From positions 1-64,000 of the forward strand of contig CALSNA010000006.1 in NCBI GenBank assembly GCA_943787595.1: a stretch of DNA of 64,000 bases. Reading direction: 5' to 3'. Positions 55,483-63,963 of the stretch are shown piece by piece. The first letter of the stretch is position 1. Each line of letters starts with the position of its first letter. The notes under the pieces were generated by a model. It did no database searches, was not told the origin of the DNA, and saw nothing but the letters and a program-made list of their open reading frames with translations. The stretch comes from an uncultured Pseudomonadales bacterium. Its GTDB lineage: Bacteria; Pseudomonadota; Gammaproteobacteria; Pseudomonadales; Balneatricaceae. A program made the translations under genes and the position numbers.

Positions 55483-55494
55483 GTTTTAGTACCC

Positions 55495-56850
55495 ATGCAA
55501 GCTGAACTAGATACTATTTGTGCCCAAATTACTCCATCGGGATGTGGCGGCGTTGGTATCATTCGTTTATCTGGCCCACAGGCTCTTCCAATCGGTCAGA
55601 GCCTAACTCACAACCCTGGATTTGCCAGACAAGCACATTATGGTCCTTTCTATGACACTAAAGGTGAGCAGCTGGACATCGGTATTAGTTTGTACTTCCC
55701 AGAGCCCAATTCCTTTACCGGTGAAGATGTATTTGAGCTACAAGGCCATGGCGGTCAAGTAATTCAGGATATTTTATTAAAACAGTTAAATCAAATGGGT
55801 GCCCGACTGGCACGGCCAGGAGAGTTTTCTGAACGAGCTTTTATAAATAACAAGTTGGATTTAGCTCAAGCTGAAGCAATTTCTGACCTAATTCAGGCCA
55901 GTTCCGCTCAGGCAGCCCGTAACGCAATACGCTCCCTAAAAGGTGACTTTTCCAAGTATATTAATCAATTAGTTGAAGCGCTAACTAAATTACGCTTATA
56001 TCTTGAAGCTACAATTGATTTTCCTGAGGAGGAAATTGATTTACTAACCGACAGCTATATTGTTAACCAGCTAACAAGCATTAAAGACCAGTTAAATATG
56101 GTTCTACAGCAAGCAAAGCAAGGTAGTTTACTACAAGAAGGTATGCAAGTTGTTATTGCGGGGAAACCCAATGCCGGAAAATCTAGCTTGTTAAATGCAT
56201 TGGCAGGGCAGGAACGAGCTATAGTCAGCAATATTGCCGGAACCACCCGTGACTTATTGCGGGAAACAATCCAGATTGATGGGTTACCCATCCATATCAC
56301 TGATACTGCCGGCTTACGAAAAGCTAAAGATCAAATTGAGCAACTTGGTATTGAACGGGCTAAGGCCGCTATTGAACAGGCTGACCGGTTAATATTAGTT
56401 CAAGATATCAAAGATACAACGCCATTAGCTGAGCTTTGGAAACAATTAATGGGAAATCATCCTTTACCGCAACACTTAACTTTAGTAAGCAATAAGATAG
56501 ATTTATGTGAGCAAAATCCAACCATTAAAATAACACCTCAGGTAACCTGCATTACGGTAAGTGCCAAACATCAACAAGGTATTGATTTGATACGACAGCA
56601 TTTACAGAATTGTGCTGGTTACCAAATAACCAACGAAGGTAGTTTTAGTGCCCGCCGTCGTCATATGGATGCACTATGTCGAGCTCAGCATCACCTTACC
56701 CGAGGTGCCAAGCAATTAGCTAAACGGCATATTGAACTATTAGCGGAAGACTTACGGCAAGCTCAAAACAGTTTGGGCGAAATCACTGGTACCTTTACCA
56801 GTGATGATCTACTAGGGCGTATTTTCAGTACATTCTGTATTGGAAAGTAA
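55495..56850 (+). CDS. mnmE: tRNA uridine-5-carboxymethylaminomethyl modification GTPase MnmE
   Basis: A 451-residue GTPase which with MnmG modifies U34 of several tRNAs. The N-terminal folate-binding domain has TPSGCGGVGIIRLSGPQA and FTGEDVFELQGHGG. The G domain carries GKPNAGKSSLLNAL, AGTTRDLLRE (G2 loop), DTAGLRKAKDQIE and a NKIDL motif. The C-terminal DDLLGRIFSTFCIGK ends with the catalytic CxGK. Full length. In relatives mnmG, rsmG, parA and parB follow; here the gene is followed by about 1.9 kb of decayed DNA. Confidence 0.97.
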   Translation: MQAELDTICAQITPSGCGGVGIIRLSGPQALPIGQSLTHNPGFARQAHYGPFYDTKGEQLDIGISLYFPEPNSFTGEDVFELQGHGGQVIQDILLKQLNQMGARLARPGEFSERAFINNKLDLAQAEAISDLIQASSAQAARNAIRSLKGDFSKYINQLVEALTKLRLYLEATIDFPEEEIDLLTDSYIVNQLTSIKDQLNMVLQQAKQGSLLQEGMQVVIAGKPNAGKSSLLNALAGQERAIVSNIAGTTRDLLRETIQIDGLPIHITDTAGLRKAKDQIEQLGIERAKAAIEQADRLILVQDIKDTTPLAELWKQLMGNHPLPQHLTLVSNKIDLCEQNPTIKITPQVTCITVSAKHQQGIDLIRQHLQNCAGYQITNEGSFSARRRHMDALCRAQHHLTRGAKQLAKRHIELLAEDLRQAQNSLGEITGTFTSDDLLGRIFSTFCIGK

Positions 56851-58224
56851 ATCACTATTTGAGTTTGTTTCCAGACGATTCATAAAAATATATCTTATTA
56901 TTTTCTGGACCAGCCATAAGTAAATATGACCGTTGTTTATGTATCAAATACTCAATGAATTTATAGTCCATTATAATGACTGGACCAAAACCCTCTGATA
57001 AATCATCCTTTCTTGTATTCAAAGAACAAGGCTCAACAGAAATGTAAATCAATGATCAGAGTAAGCACCCACTACCTGTAATCAACATTGAAATTGGATC
57101 AATTGCTAGAGAGAACATTCAGCTTTCGCTTTGAAAAAGCTATTAACATACCTAAATAAAAACCTATGTTTTAACTAAAAATACCTGTACCCAGTTTTTC
57201 TAACTATGGGGTTAAATCATATTCTTAGAATAAAGGAATTTCTACCAAAACAGCAACTCAAGCTGCTTAAAGTCAATTGCCAATGAGTTAATACAAATCT
57301 TTCAAAGATAGCCGGCTATTGAACCATAAAAATACAGAGAAATGGTTTTGTAATACAGTTTAATAAATTATTCTGTAGGGAGGTTGTTTTGATGCTTATA
57401 TATTAGATGGTATAAGACAGGTTGATGAAATGACTTAGTCATAATAGCTGTATTATAACAATATATAAATAAATGATTGAAAGCCAAGCACCAGTTGCGG
57501 ATCGATAGTATCCATTTTTTTAATGCCTCTAATAGTGATCAGATAAACTGCTTTTCTAACCACATCATCATTGGAAAACAGCTTGATGTATATCCTCTGG
57601 ATAGGTGAAGAAGGTATCCAAACTGACTTAATTTTGACACCAACTTCAGCTAATCTAAAGCTCATTTGGCCTGAGCTTCATCCATTTTTTACAGAACTTC
57701 CTTCTTTATCGCAGAGTGAGAAATACTTTTCAGATCGGCCGACACAGCATTGTAGGTTTTCTAGAGTAAAAATTTTATGCAATGACTCACCACATATGTA
57801 ATTTATAATTTCAAATGGGTTTGTGAATCAATGCTCTGCATCTCTTTAGAGAAGCCCTTTAAGCCATATATGGTTAAAAGGATCTATCCTGGTCTCGTGG
57901 CATATTATTGATGATATCGCAGAGGCTCCCCGTTTTCACGAACGACTTTGATTTGGCAAAACTCAAACGCTAAATCCTCAGTAGCCTATATTCTAAACAT
58001 ACAAAGATTATGAAATCGTTCAATATAATTAAACGCATCCATTTTTGCTGAAGTTTAGACTAAATCTAATAAATATTCTTGAAAAAGAGAGTTTTACTGA
58101 TTTTGATAGATGGTACATAAACCCGAAATAAAAACAAACAAATGGCTGGTGTAGGTTATAGGCTGTCATCATGGCTTTGCTAATCAAATCTGTGGTCATG
58201 CGATGATCTGTAATCCCCCTATTA
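56851..58224. other. Decayed region after mnmE
   Basis: About 1.37 kb with no confident gene. Short frames exist on both strands (a 65-codon minus frame at 56855-57052; overlapping 70-76 codon frames at 57453-57801 on opposite strands, one reading AEVGVKIKSVWIPSSPIQRI). None has a recognised family or a good ribosome site. No remnant of rsmG, mnmG or parAB is recognisable. Confidence 0.5.
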
Positions 58225-58794
58225 ATAATATCAGCCATAAGTAGAGGATGAAGCCACATCCAGTAATCGACGAAGCGGTATGTTTCCAATTGCAGTATGT
58301 GGCCGTTCGTTATTGTATGCCCAAAGCCACTGTGTCGCTAACAATTGCGCATGCTCGATATTGTTAAATGGATGTAACTCCAGACATTCATGTCGAGCCG
58401 TTCGGTTAAATCGTTTGATACAGGCCCATTATTACAGCATGTCGCATGAGGCTTTACTTCCCTCACCATCTGATGATTTGTTTCAGTGCGCTTTTACACG
58501 AAGGCTTGGCAGCGACAGATCAACTTCAATACCCAAAGCACCAGCATTTATTAGTTCTGGTTAAGGGTAATAACTAGTCTACAATTTCTGCATTTTCGTC
58601 TGACAGTTTACGCTGATAGTGATAACAGCCCAGCAAAATAGAGAACACCAGACAAGCCACACGAATACTCACCAAGTAATCATTATAGGCACGCAGTAAC
58701 ATCTCTCTACGTCGAGATGGTGTTGTAACTATCCCCTAAACTAATACACATCACTCGTAGAATTTTTTATAAGATATCCCAGAGCAGTTTTACG

Positions 58795-59055
58795 ATGAGC
58801 AAACGCATGACCGAAAGCCAAATAGTGGCAATTTTGAAAGAAGCTGACGCTGGTATGGCAATAAAAGATATCTGCCGTAAATATAGCGTAGCCAATTCAA
58901 CTGTTTACAAATGGCGAGAAAAGTATGGCGGCATGGAAGCCTCTGATGTTAAACGCTTAAAAGAGCTTGAAGAAGAGAACCGTAGGCTTAAGCAAATGTA
59001 CGCTGACTTAAGTCTTAAATCTCAGCTACAGGAAGAAATCATAAAAAAGCTGTAG
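58795..59055 (+). CDS. IS3-family transposase OrfA
   Basis: An 86-residue protein with a helix-turn-helix (ESQIVAILKEADAGMAIKDI, CRKYSVANSTVYKWREKYGG) and a leucine-zipper-like tail (DVKRLKELEEENRRLKQMYA). It binds the terminal repeats and forms the N-terminus of the frameshift fusion with OrfB. The last codons read ATA AAA AAG CTG TAG, containing a slippery A_AAA_AAG heptamer in the correct phase at 59043-59049. Confidence 0.9.
   Translation: MSKRMTESQIVAILKEADAGMAIKDICRKYSVANSTVYKWREKYGGMEASDVKRLKELEEENRRLKQMYADLSLKSQLQEEIIKKL
59043..59049 (+). promoter_or_regulatory. Programmed -1 frameshift site (A_AAA_AAG)
   Basis: The heptamer AAAAAAG is phased as A AAA AAG in the orfA frame, four bases before the orfA stop. 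OrfB lies in the -1 frame. Slippage would yield an OrfAB fusion continuing AVVPVAERK. This is the standard way IS3 elements make active transposase. Confidence 0.8.
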
Positions 59056-59870
59056 TGCCTGTGGCAGAGCGCAAAGTCTGGGCTCAGGAGTTACAGGCCA
59101 CACACCAAATCGGTGTAACAATGAGCTGTAAAGTCGTTTCTATAAGCCGAACGGCGTTTTATTATCAGCCAACGCTGACAGATGATAGTGCCATTATCGA
59201 TGCACTGAATGACTTGGTGGAAAAACACCAGAGGTGGGGCTTTCCTAAGTGTTTTAAGCGGCTGCGTAAGCTAGGCTATCACTGGAACCATAAGCGCGTA
59301 TATCGCGTGTACACGGAGTTAAAGCTCAACCTTAGGCGCAAATCCAAACGAAGGTTACCGCCAAGAAACCCCGAACCATTAACGGTGCCAAATCATCAAG
59401 GGCACACATGGTCAATGGACTTTATGAGTGACCAGCTGCATAACAAGGTGCGTTATAGAACATTTAACATCATCGATGACTTTAACCGCCAGCTATTAGG
59501 CATTGATATAGCCACCAGCATTCCATCGTTGCGTGTTATACGTTATTTAGACAGGTTGTGCGAATGGCATGGTTATCCAGAGAAGATTCGGGTTGATAAC
59601 GGCAGTGAATTCACGTCAAGCGTGTTTACCGATTGGGCTTTAGCTCACAGTATCAGAATTGACTATATCAAGCCTGGTTGCCCGTATCAAAACGGCTATA
59701 TAGAGCGTTTTAATCGTACATATAGGCATGAAGTATTGGACTTATATTGGTTTAAAAACCTACAGGAGGTTAAGCAGATAACGGACGAATGGATTGAAAT
59801 TTATAACACCCAAAGGCCGCATGACTCGCTCAATGATATGACGCCCACTGAGTATAGGAATGCAGCTTAA
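59055..59870 (+). CDS. IS3-family transposase OrfB (DDE catalytic domain)
   Basis: A 271-codon frame with an N-terminal HTH_21 region (KHQRWGFPKCFKRLRKLGYH, WNHKRVYRVYTELKLNLRRK) and an rve integrase core. The DDE residues are visible: Asp in TWSMDFMSD, Asp in IRVDNGSEFTS and Glu in NGYIERFNRTYRHEVLDLYW, spaced as in IS3. The C-terminus has WIEIYNTQRPHDSLNDMTPT. It overlaps the OrfA stop (TAGTG) and is probably made mainly by -1 frameshifting rather than from its own GTG. Confidence 0.92.
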   Translation: MPVAERKVWAQELQATHQIGVTMSCKVVSISRTAFYYQPTLTDDSAIIDALNDLVEKHQRWGFPKCFKRLRKLGYHWNHKRVYRVYTELKLNLRRKSKRRLPPRNPEPLTVPNHQGHTWSMDFMSDQLHNKVRYRTFNIIDDFNRQLLGIDIATSIPSLRVIRYLDRLCEWHGYPEKIRVDNGSEFTSSVFTDWALAHSIRIDYIKPGCPYQNGYIERFNRTYRHEVLDLYWFKNLQEVKQITDEWIEIYNTQRPHDSLNDMTPTEYRNAA

Positions 59871-60114
59871 ACTGTCTACGAGGTGGCTGTGTTAAGAATG
59901 GGGTATTTACAGTGTGACCACTTTTTTCCAGTAGCTTCGTGAGTAATTTCAGCCTTAAGCTTTTCTTTGGCATATATTTTCTTGAAGTGGCGATTGTAGA
60001 CAATTGTAGAAAGTCGCACTCCTCATGCCGTGTTTTCGGCACAGGTCTGTGATGGCAGGGCCTGACTCTGCTTGCTTTAAGTCGGTATAACGTGATTTTT
60101 CCATAAAAAATCAT

Positions 60115-60453
60115 CTGGCTAGTTTACAAGTATTTTCTACTTATAACTGATCCGATTTTTCAGGGAAATTACATGTAAAGTATATTAATTCCAGCTAGCT
60201 CAAGGTAGACATGCTGTCATTATAATGCTTTCAGATTAAAAGATAAGGACTGTACTGACTAAATTATTAGTGAAGAAAAGTAGAAGGTTGACAATTATTT
60301 TTGATAAGGTTAGCTTAAGCATGCCTGTGCGTCAGGCATACAAAGAATGGTATGTTGGGAAGCGATAGTTTTATACAATTAGTTTATTGATTATAATTCT
60401 TATTACAATAATTTTTTTCACTTCTAATTTAAGCCTAGGAGAAGTTATAAGCT
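60115..60453. other. Intergenic region upstream of the imelysin gene
   Basis: About 340 AT-rich bases containing an ATGCCTG/CAGGCAT hairpin at 60321-60339. Close to the gene, around 60388-60408, is an imperfect GATTATAATTCTTATTAC stretch that faintly resembles a Fur box. Iron control would fit imelysin genes, but the match is weak. AGGAG lies 12 bases before the gene's ATG. Confidence 0.4.
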
Positions 60454-61725
60454 ATGAAATTACTTAAGTATTTATCTTGTATGCTGTTTGCAACTGCTTT
60501 ACTTCCGGGTCCTGTAGTAGGTAGTCAGGTTGGTAAAATCATTGATAATTATGCCGATATTGCATTGGCAAACTATGAAGATTCACTTACTACAGCTGTT
60601 GCATTGCAGGATGCAATCAACCAGCTTTTACATATGCCTATAAAAGCCAATCTTACTGCTGCCAAAGCTACGTGGAAGACGGCTCGTGCCTCCTATCAAC
60701 AAACCGAAGTCTTTCGCTTTGGCAATGTCATTGTTGATGATTGGGAAGGTCGGGTTAATGCTTGGCCTCTGGATGAGGGGCTGATTGACTATGTATCACT
60801 TGGCCATATTACTTCATCTGAAGAAAATCCATATTACAACGCTAACATAATAGCTAATCCATATTTGAATATTGGTGGTGTCATGGTTGATGCCAGTACA
60901 ATTAACAAGCAATTGTTATCAGAAACCTTGCATGAAATTGATGCTATTGAATCCAATGTAGCTATTGGTTATCATGCTATTGAATTTCTGTTGTGGGGCC
61001 AGGATCTCAATGGAAACAATTCAGGCTCTGGTAATCGACCAGTTACTGACTTTGATCTGGAGAGCTGCACTAACGATAATTGCGATCGCCGTCGAGACTA
61101 TCTTCTTGCAGTCACCAACCTATTAGTGGACGACTTGCACGAGATGGTCAAGAACTGGCAAATTGATGGTGCTGCCCACGTTGATTTAATGGCCAAGAAT
61201 GATATTAGTGGTTTGGCCACCATAATCACTGGTATGGGTAGCCTAGCCTACGGTGAATTGGCTGGCGAACGCATCAAATTAGGATTAATGCTACATGACC
61301 CTGAGGAAGAGCAGGATTGTTTCTCTGACAACACGCACTGGTCACATTTCTATAGTGCCAAGGGTATAAAAAACGTCTATCTAGGCTCTTATACCCGCAT
61401 TGATGGGTCACAGGTCAAGGGCCCTAGTTTATCTGGCTTGTTGCGCACTAGATATGGCTCTATAGACGATAACATGCGAATGGCTCTGGAAAACACTGAA
61501 GCAGCCATGCAGAAAATGGCTGACGTTGCCGAAGCAGGTGCACCGTTTGACGTACTTATTGGGAAAAATAATCTTGCCGGCAACCAGGTAGTACAAGATG
61601 TAGTTGATGCCTTGGTAGCAGAGGCTGCTGTGATTGAACGCGCTGCTGTCGCCCTGAAACTGACTGACATTGAGCGGGCTGGTTCCAGCAGTCTTGATAA
61701 TCCAGATGCAGTCTTATCACAATAA
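60454..61725 (+). CDS. Imelysin-family (IrpA-like) periplasmic protein
   Basis: A 423-residue protein with a signal peptide (LLKYLSCMLFATALLPGPVVG). The imelysin/insulin-cleaving-metalloproteinase fold is recognisable: KATWKTARASYQQTEVFRFG near residue 68, the W-P-L-D region NAWPLDEGLIDYV, and the GxHxxE motif in IGYHAIEFLLWGQD near residue 170. The C-terminal repeat includes HFYSAKGIKNVYLGSYTRID. Members are periplasmic or outer-membrane proteins often induced by iron limitation. In the common operon, imelysin, a DUF1111 di-haem protein, a second imelysin and DUF1513 occur together; only the first two are present. The biochemical role is not settled. Confidence 0.9.
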   Translation: MKLLKYLSCMLFATALLPGPVVGSQVGKIIDNYADIALANYEDSLTTAVALQDAINQLLHMPIKANLTAAKATWKTARASYQQTEVFRFGNVIVDDWEGRVNAWPLDEGLIDYVSLGHITSSEENPYYNANIIANPYLNIGGVMVDASTINKQLLSETLHEIDAIESNVAIGYHAIEFLLWGQDLNGNNSGSGNRPVTDFDLESCTNDNCDRRRDYLLAVTNLLVDDLHEMVKNWQIDGAAHVDLMAKNDISGLATIITGMGSLAYGELAGERIKLGLMLHDPEEEQDCFSDNTHWSHFYSAKGIKNVYLGSYTRIDGSQVKGPSLSGLLRTRYGSIDDNMRMALENTEAAMQKMADVAEAGAPFDVLIGKNNLAGNQVVQDVVDALVAEAAVIERAAVALKLTDIERAGSSSLDNPDAVLSQ

Positions 61726-61842
61726 TAAAATTGACTAAAACTGAAACTCAGACCATATTCATTTTATTACCTTAATCATTGCCTTAGAGGCTTGCAGTTT
61801 TTTGCTGACAGGAGCAAACAGCTTAGAGCAAGCAATATTGAT

Positions 61843-63309
61843 ATGTCCTTTTTATCAGCTATATTGTTTCTAGGCTTTTTGCTCCATTTTGGTTTGGCTA
61901 TCATGCCAGTCGGAGCAGCTATAGACTTCTCTCAACCCCAGGCTAGTGAACACCAGCCTGGTGGACGTGGTTCACACTTCAATGATAAAACCAAAAACGC
62001 TTTTTTATATCCTGCCCGTAACCTCCCGTTTATAGACCGGCTTGATTTTGAAATAGGTGGCAGTATTTTCAGTAAGATTTGGATTGGTTCCCCTTCAACG
62101 ACAACTTCGAGTGATGGGCTAGGCCCGCTTTACAATGCCCGATCTTGTCTGCGTTGCCACGTCAACGGTGGGCGAGGGCAGCCACCAGTACCGAATTCAC
62201 TCAATAAAAACTCTACATCAATGGTACTGCGGTTGAGTATACCTCCTCAAACTAAAATCCAGCAAAAATGGTTGGATATGGGGCAATTGCCAAATATTGC
62301 CGAACCTAACTATGGTTATCAATTGCAGAACTTTGCTGTTACGGGCATGCCTGCTGAAGGGCAAATTGCTGTAGCCTACCAGACGATCACCAAAATACTA
62401 GCTGATGGTATCAAAGTGAATCTACGTCAGCCTCAATATACCATTGTCGATGCAAGGTATGGTGACCTGCATAATCAGTTACAGATATCGCCCCGGGTAG
62501 CGCCGCCGCTCATCGGCTTGGGCCTATTAGATGCTATTACAGATCATGACTTGCTGTCTGTAGAGGATACTGACGACCAGAATGGTGATGGTATATCGGG
62601 CCGGGCCAACCGAGTATGGAATCAATATGCTGGTGATTTGGATGTGGGGCGTTTCGGCTGGAAAGCCGGAAATTCATCGCTCATTCAGCAAAATAGCAAT
62701 GCGCTATATCAGGATATTGGAATTGCCAATGACGGTGCAGTTTTTCCAGCTGGGGATTGCACATTAACCCAGCTTGTTTGTCTTAATGCACCTCATGGTA
62801 ATACTAATCGTCAAGATGATCTGGAAGCATCACAGCAAATGACTCGTGCACTACTGTATTATACTCAAAACTTAGCTGTTCCAGCACGTACCAAGGCACA
62901 CCAACCATCGGTGTTGGCTGGTAAACGTGTATTTTATAAAATTGGATGCAATCAATGTCACCGAGCGAGCTACATTGTAACCGATGATCCTGCTGATGCA
63001 ACTAACAAAGCACCACAAATCATCTGGCCCTACACCGATTTGTTATTACATGATATGGGTCCGGAACTGGCAGATAACAGGCCTGAGTATCTTGCCAACG
63101 GCCAAGAGTGGCGTACGCCACCATTGTGGGGCATTGGCTTAACTTATAAGGTCAGTGGCCATACCTATTTTCTACATGATGGCAGGGCACGTAATTTACT
63201 GGAAGCTATTTTATGGCATGGTGGTGAGGCTGATGCCACGCGACAAGCAGTGATCAATTTGCCTACTCAAGATAGGGAAAACTTGATTGATTTCCTAGAA
63301 TCTCTGTAG
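61843..63309 (+). CDS. Di-haem oxidoreductase family protein (DUF1111)
   Basis: About 488 residues with a signal-like N-terminus (MSFLSAILFLGFLLHFGLAI). Two CxxCH haem-c sites are present: SCLRCHVNGGRG in the N-terminal third and GCNQCHRAS in the C-terminal third. DLDVGRFGWKAGNSSL, LLHDMGPELADNRPE, WRTPPLWGIGLT and the YFLHDGRARNLLEAILWHGG segment are hallmarks of the 'thiol oxidoreductase' DUF1111 family. I start at the ATG before the hydrophobic stretch; an in-frame TTG 17 codons earlier is less likely. It is encoded with imelysin, suggesting a periplasmic redox role linked to iron. It ends 8 bases before the long inverted repeat. Confidence 0.9.
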   Translation: MSFLSAILFLGFLLHFGLAIMPVGAAIDFSQPQASEHQPGGRGSHFNDKTKNAFLYPARNLPFIDRLDFEIGGSIFSKIWIGSPSTTTSSDGLGPLYNARSCLRCHVNGGRGQPPVPNSLNKNSTSMVLRLSIPPQTKIQQKWLDMGQLPNIAEPNYGYQLQNFAVTGMPAEGQIAVAYQTITKILADGIKVNLRQPQYTIVDARYGDLHNQLQISPRVAPPLIGLGLLDAITDHDLLSVEDTDDQNGDGISGRANRVWNQYAGDLDVGRFGWKAGNSSLIQQNSNALYQDIGIANDGAVFPAGDCTLTQLVCLNAPHGNTNRQDDLEASQQMTRALLYYTQNLAVPARTKAHQPSVLAGKRVFYKIGCNQCHRASYIVTDDPADATNKAPQIIWPYTDLLLHDMGPELADNRPEYLANGQEWRTPPLWGIGLTYKVSGHTYFLHDGRARNLLEAILWHGGEADATRQAVINLPTQDRENLIDFLESL

Positions 63310-63316
63310 TGGCTGA

Positions 63317-63804
63317 TTCATCCTAAAATCACATATTTATTACACTTTAAACTAGCTTTAGTTATTATTAAGTAACTGTAATTTATATATTTTTTAAAAA
63401 ATATATTTTATGTCAACTGAATGTCAAACAGCATTTTAACTCTAAAAATGTCAACTTTATGTCAACATTGATTGATTAATAGATACCTCTGACAACCCCC
63501 GCCAAATAACAATTACAGGTCATTCTGGCCACCACAGTAGTGCAAATCATTTGCAATCATCTGCATACTGTGCAATATAAATTAATGCTTAATTTGTATA
63601 ATTTGTTAGCAAAGTGCCTGGCTCTGCTGGGCTTTTGCGCTCGATCTCACTGACCTATTGCACGGGCAGTGCATCTGCACAAAAATTACCCACACAAACC
63701 GCAGGTGTGGTGGGAGTAGTGTTTTTTTCAGGTGATAAATTTTTTTTGGCCGAGCGTAATGGCACAGCTGATCCAGGCTCAAAAGCCTGTCAGGTGATGT
63801 TTAA
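63317..63804. repeat. Right copy of the ~480-bp inverted repeat (partner at 21556-22032)
   Basis: Read in reverse, this segment matches 21556-22032 with high identity. It begins 8 bases after the DUF1111 stop. A short frame at about 63614-63806 (LPTQTAGVVGVVFFSGDKFF, LAERNGTADPGSKACQVMFN) spans part of it but is interrupted in the left copy, so it is unlikely to be a gene. The flanks of the two copies are unrelated, so the ends given are good to a few bases. Confidence 0.85.
63410..63465. promoter_or_regulatory. Four iteron-like ATGTCAA motifs in two phased pairs (right repeat)
   Basis: ATGTCAA, the complement of TTGACAT, occurs at 63410, 63421, 63448 and 63459 with spacing 11, 27 and 11. 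The same array with the same spacing occurs in the left repeat. The AT-rich tract is conserved alongside. Confidence 0.6.
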
Positions 63805-63873
63805 TTAGAGCAGGGGGAGGTAATACATGCACACTGGGTCAGTGTGGTCCAAGGACATGTAATGCAACAAAAA

Positions 63874-63894
63874 ACCCGCCTGATGCGGGTTTTT
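63874..63894 (+). terminator. Bidirectional rho-independent terminator
   Basis: ACCCGC and GCGGGT arms around CTGAT are preceded by six A and followed by TTTT. The sequence is nearly the same as the terminator at 20904-20925. It lies just outside the right repeat copy. Confidence 0.75.
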
Positions 63895-63918
63895 AATCAT
63901 CAATCATCAATCACTGGG

Positions 63919-63963
63919 CAAGTTTCCTAGCTTACTAAATGAGCCTGTAAGCTAGGAAACTTG
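63919..63963. repeat. Perfect 17-bp inverted repeat (long hairpin)
   Basis: CAAGTTTCCTAGCTTAC and its exact complement GTAAGCTAGGAAACTTG enclose an 11-base loop, and the right arm is followed by TGTTTTT. It may be a strong terminator, an operator, or the end of a small mobile repeat. It follows a triplicated ATCATCA stretch. Confidence 0.75.

Larger units (their letters stand above)
58724..59911 (+). mobile_element. Intact IS3-family insertion sequence, 1188 bp
   Basis: The element begins TGTAACTATCCCC and ends with GGGGTATTTACA, imperfect terminal inverted repeats with TG...CA tips. They extend inward through shared CTCGTAGA near 58755 and its complement near 59877. A four-base duplication GTGT flanks it at 58720-58723 and 59912-59915. 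Removing the element and one copy restores the older orfA/orfB reading VVTPSRRREM. Two overlapping frames encode the transposase. The clean duplication and open frames indicate recent insertion. Confidence 0.9.
58225..60104 (-). mobile_element. Old, degraded IS3-family element interrupted by a younger one
   Basis: On the minus strand an orfA starts at 60104 (MEKSRYTD, then KQAESGPAITDLCRKHGM) and is damaged by deletions. Its slippery GGAAAAAAG runs to GTGGTC at the junction. The younger element (58724-59911) intervenes. The reading then resumes as TPSRRREMLLRAYNDYLVSI, RVACLVF and YQRKLSDENAEIVD, an IS3 orfB start. Further on are IEVDLSLPSLRVK and, near 58250-58420, RFNRTARHECLELHPFNNIE with WLWAYNNERPHTAIG. 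Frameshifts and stops occur throughout, so it is inactive. Confidence 0.8.

Noticed and set aside
60388-60408. Fur box upstream of the imelysin gene
   Set aside because: The match to the 19-base consensus is poor in this AT-rich context, so it is mentioned only within the intergenic entry.
63614-63808. A small plus-strand frame in the right repeat copy
   Set aside because: The left repeat copy carries a stop in the equivalent frame and a different 3' continuation, so coding is not maintained.
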